A stretch of DNA of 26,426 bases from Bin55 sp028819195 (GTDB taxonomy: Bacteria > Pseudomonadota > Gammaproteobacteria > Pseudomonadales > Azotimanducaceae), in assembly GCA_028819195.1 (NCBI GenBank), contig JAPPMF010000013.1, forward strand, positions 1 through 26,426, written 5' to 3'. Position 1 is the stretch's first letter. Each line of letters starts with the position of its first letter. Below are positions 25,234-26,426 of the stretch, one piece after another. Position numbers and translations under genes: made by a program. Under the pieces are notes generated by a model that worked only from the letters and a program-made list of their open reading frames with translations, searched no databases and was not told where the DNA came from.

Positions 25234-26331
25234 TTAGAAACCCAAGAACTTCCCGGTTGGTTTTCCGTTGTTATTGTTTTTCAAACTATTGGTTAACGCG
25301 TCTTTATCCACGAGAGTCAAGTACTCCTGCAGCTTTAGAATCCGATCTTCAGTCATTAGTTCTGATACTTTGTCTGGATAGAAGCGGACTTTTGTCAAAA
25401 TGAAATTCAGTGCGGTTTTGGAACGTGCAGTTTTTGAGGGTAATCTATCGAGAATATCAAAAAAATCCCTTTCGTTATCAGAGTGTTTCGACAGTAGAGT
25501 GATTCCTAACAGTGTGTGGTATTCATCTTGATTGTTCGACGGTAATTCGTTACCCAACGCGATCGCCTCATCAACTTGCCCGTTATATCCTAGCTGAATT
25601 CCCACAGTTTGGTATGCTAAACTTTTAGTCCTTCCGCTACGAACTTGCATTAACAACTCCCGAGCTAGTTGTGGATGTTCATTTACTATATACCTTATCA
25701 CTTGAGCCTCAAGTCCTGTTTGATCGTTCTCTATTTGGACGCTGCGTGCTAACTCAAACGCTTGTCGAGGATTAGTGTAAGAGTATTGTGAAATGACGTC
25801 GAATACTAACTCATACCGAATTGAATCGATCGTTGGTTCAGTTTGTAACCAATCAATCGCAGCTCCGGGATCATGTACCATCCATCGTTGAATAACAGTT
25901 TTCGTTGCCAGTTTGAGCCAAAGTTCGTCCGAAATGCCACTCAAAATATCGATGGCGTTTTCGATTGAATGTTCGGTAAGACTATAAAAAGCCGCTTGTA
26001 TGACGTGTTTGTGTAATTCCTCGGGGAATTGTTCAATTGCAAAAAATAAAGAAGTAGGGTCCAGAGATGCCCAGTGCCAAATCAAGTTTTCTTGGATTTG
26101 AAAACGAACTGCGGTAGATTCAATACCTAAAACTCCTGCCCAGGCAGCTTCAGGATCTTGTTCAAGCCAATTCAACAGTACAAGATTTACAAATTCCCAG
26201 TACTTTTGGTCTTGTTCTAGCGCGAAAGTAAAAGCCATTCTTGGATCTTTTCGTGAATGCAATGCGAGAACTCGACGCAACATAGCCTGTTTGGAACGAT
26301 CGTCTTCGATCTTTTCCAGGATGGGATCCAT
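25234..26331 (-). CDS. Paralogous solenoid repeat protein, 5'-truncated or frameshifted
   Basis: 365 residues that align along their whole length with the C-terminal ~340 residues of the downstream neighbour, for example 'VRSGRTKSLAYQTVG' versus 'VRDGRTKLIAYEVVG' and 'DPEAAWAGVLGIES' versus 'DPEAAWERVLSIHS'. The first ATG is at 26331, but similarity continues upstream of it ('AWVTQSGLSV' against 'NWVAQEGLSV') up to a TGA at 26392-26394, with another stop at 26401-26403. The membrane anchor and first ~300 residues of the paralogue are missing from this frame. Either the gene is decayed, a frameshift lies near 26370-26394, or the copy is a short soluble version. The window ends 95 bp upstream, so this cannot be settled here. 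Confidence 0.65.
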   Translation of the reverse strand: MDPILEKIEDDRSKQAMLRRVLALHSRKDPRMAFTFALEQDQKYWEFVNLVLLNWLEQDPEAAWAGVLGIESTAVRFQIQENLIWHWASLDPTSLFFAIEQFPEELHKHVIQAAFYSLTEHSIENAIDILSGISDELWLKLATKTVIQRWMVHDPGAAIDWLQTEPTIDSIRYELVFDVISQYSYTNPRQAFELARSVQIENDQTGLEAQVIRYIVNEHPQLARELLMQVRSGRTKSLAYQTVGIQLGYNGQVDEAIALGNELPSNNQDEYHTLLGITLLSKHSDNERDFFDILDRLPSKTARSKTALNFILTKVRFYPDKVSELMTEDRILKLQEYLTLVDKDALTNSLKNNNNGKPTGKFLGF

Positions 26332-26426
26332 TACTGAGAGACCGCTTTGAGTGACCCAAGCTAATGCAATATTAAGGAAGGTGTGTTTAATTCAAAATTG
26401 CTAGAATCTAACATTGAGTTATTCTA

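Overview
The window reads as an AT-leaning chromosomal segment of a Gram-negative bacterium, most likely a marine gammaproteobacterium. The evidence is a signal-peptide/LolA-like/RND envelope logic, a large secreted protein with thrombospondin type 3 and FG-GAP-like repeats, a bacterial kynurenine pathway, and a tRNA-Glu with encoded CCA. The taxonomic placement is inference from gene content only. Strong Shine-Dalgarno sequences are rare, and several starts are GTG or TTG.

Layout: (1) 1-2564: the C-terminal half of a type I restriction subunit R (HsdR), with an in-frame stop at the very edge of the window, then a DUF815-type AAA+ ATPase and tRNA-Glu(UUC) with its own promoter. (2) 2739-9400: a minus-strand two-gene unit: an uncharacterised single-pass membrane protein followed by a secreted ~1787-residue metzincin-like metalloprotease with Ca-binding repeats, closed by a strong intrinsic terminator. 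A 459-bp divergent promoter region separates it from (3) 9400-14487: a heterodimeric ABC exporter, whose two subunits carry complementary degenerate and consensus ATP sites, and an EntS-like MFS exporter.

(4) 14500-15345: an alpha/beta-hydrolase of the arylformamidase type (minus). (5) 15521-20903: a squalene/phytoene synthase family enzyme (plus) convergent with a tight minus-strand operon encoding a DUF2236/MpaB-type haem oxygenase-like protein, an MMPL/RND transporter and a periplasmic LolA-like protein. I read this as a candidate isoprenoid-lipid synthesis, oxidation and export module. (6) 21186-23194: tryptophan 2,3-dioxygenase and kynureninase overlapping by 4 nt. With the formamidase ~6 kb away, the window encodes all three steps from tryptophan to anthranilate. 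(7) 23209-26426: two tandem paralogous alpha-solenoid-type proteins of unknown function; the upstream copy appears 5'-truncated or frameshifted.

The best candidates for something undescribed are the oxygenase-RND-LolA operon facing a squalene synthase, the tandem 'DPEAAW' solenoid pair, and the metzincin/membrane-protein pair with a leader-ORF-like element between them.
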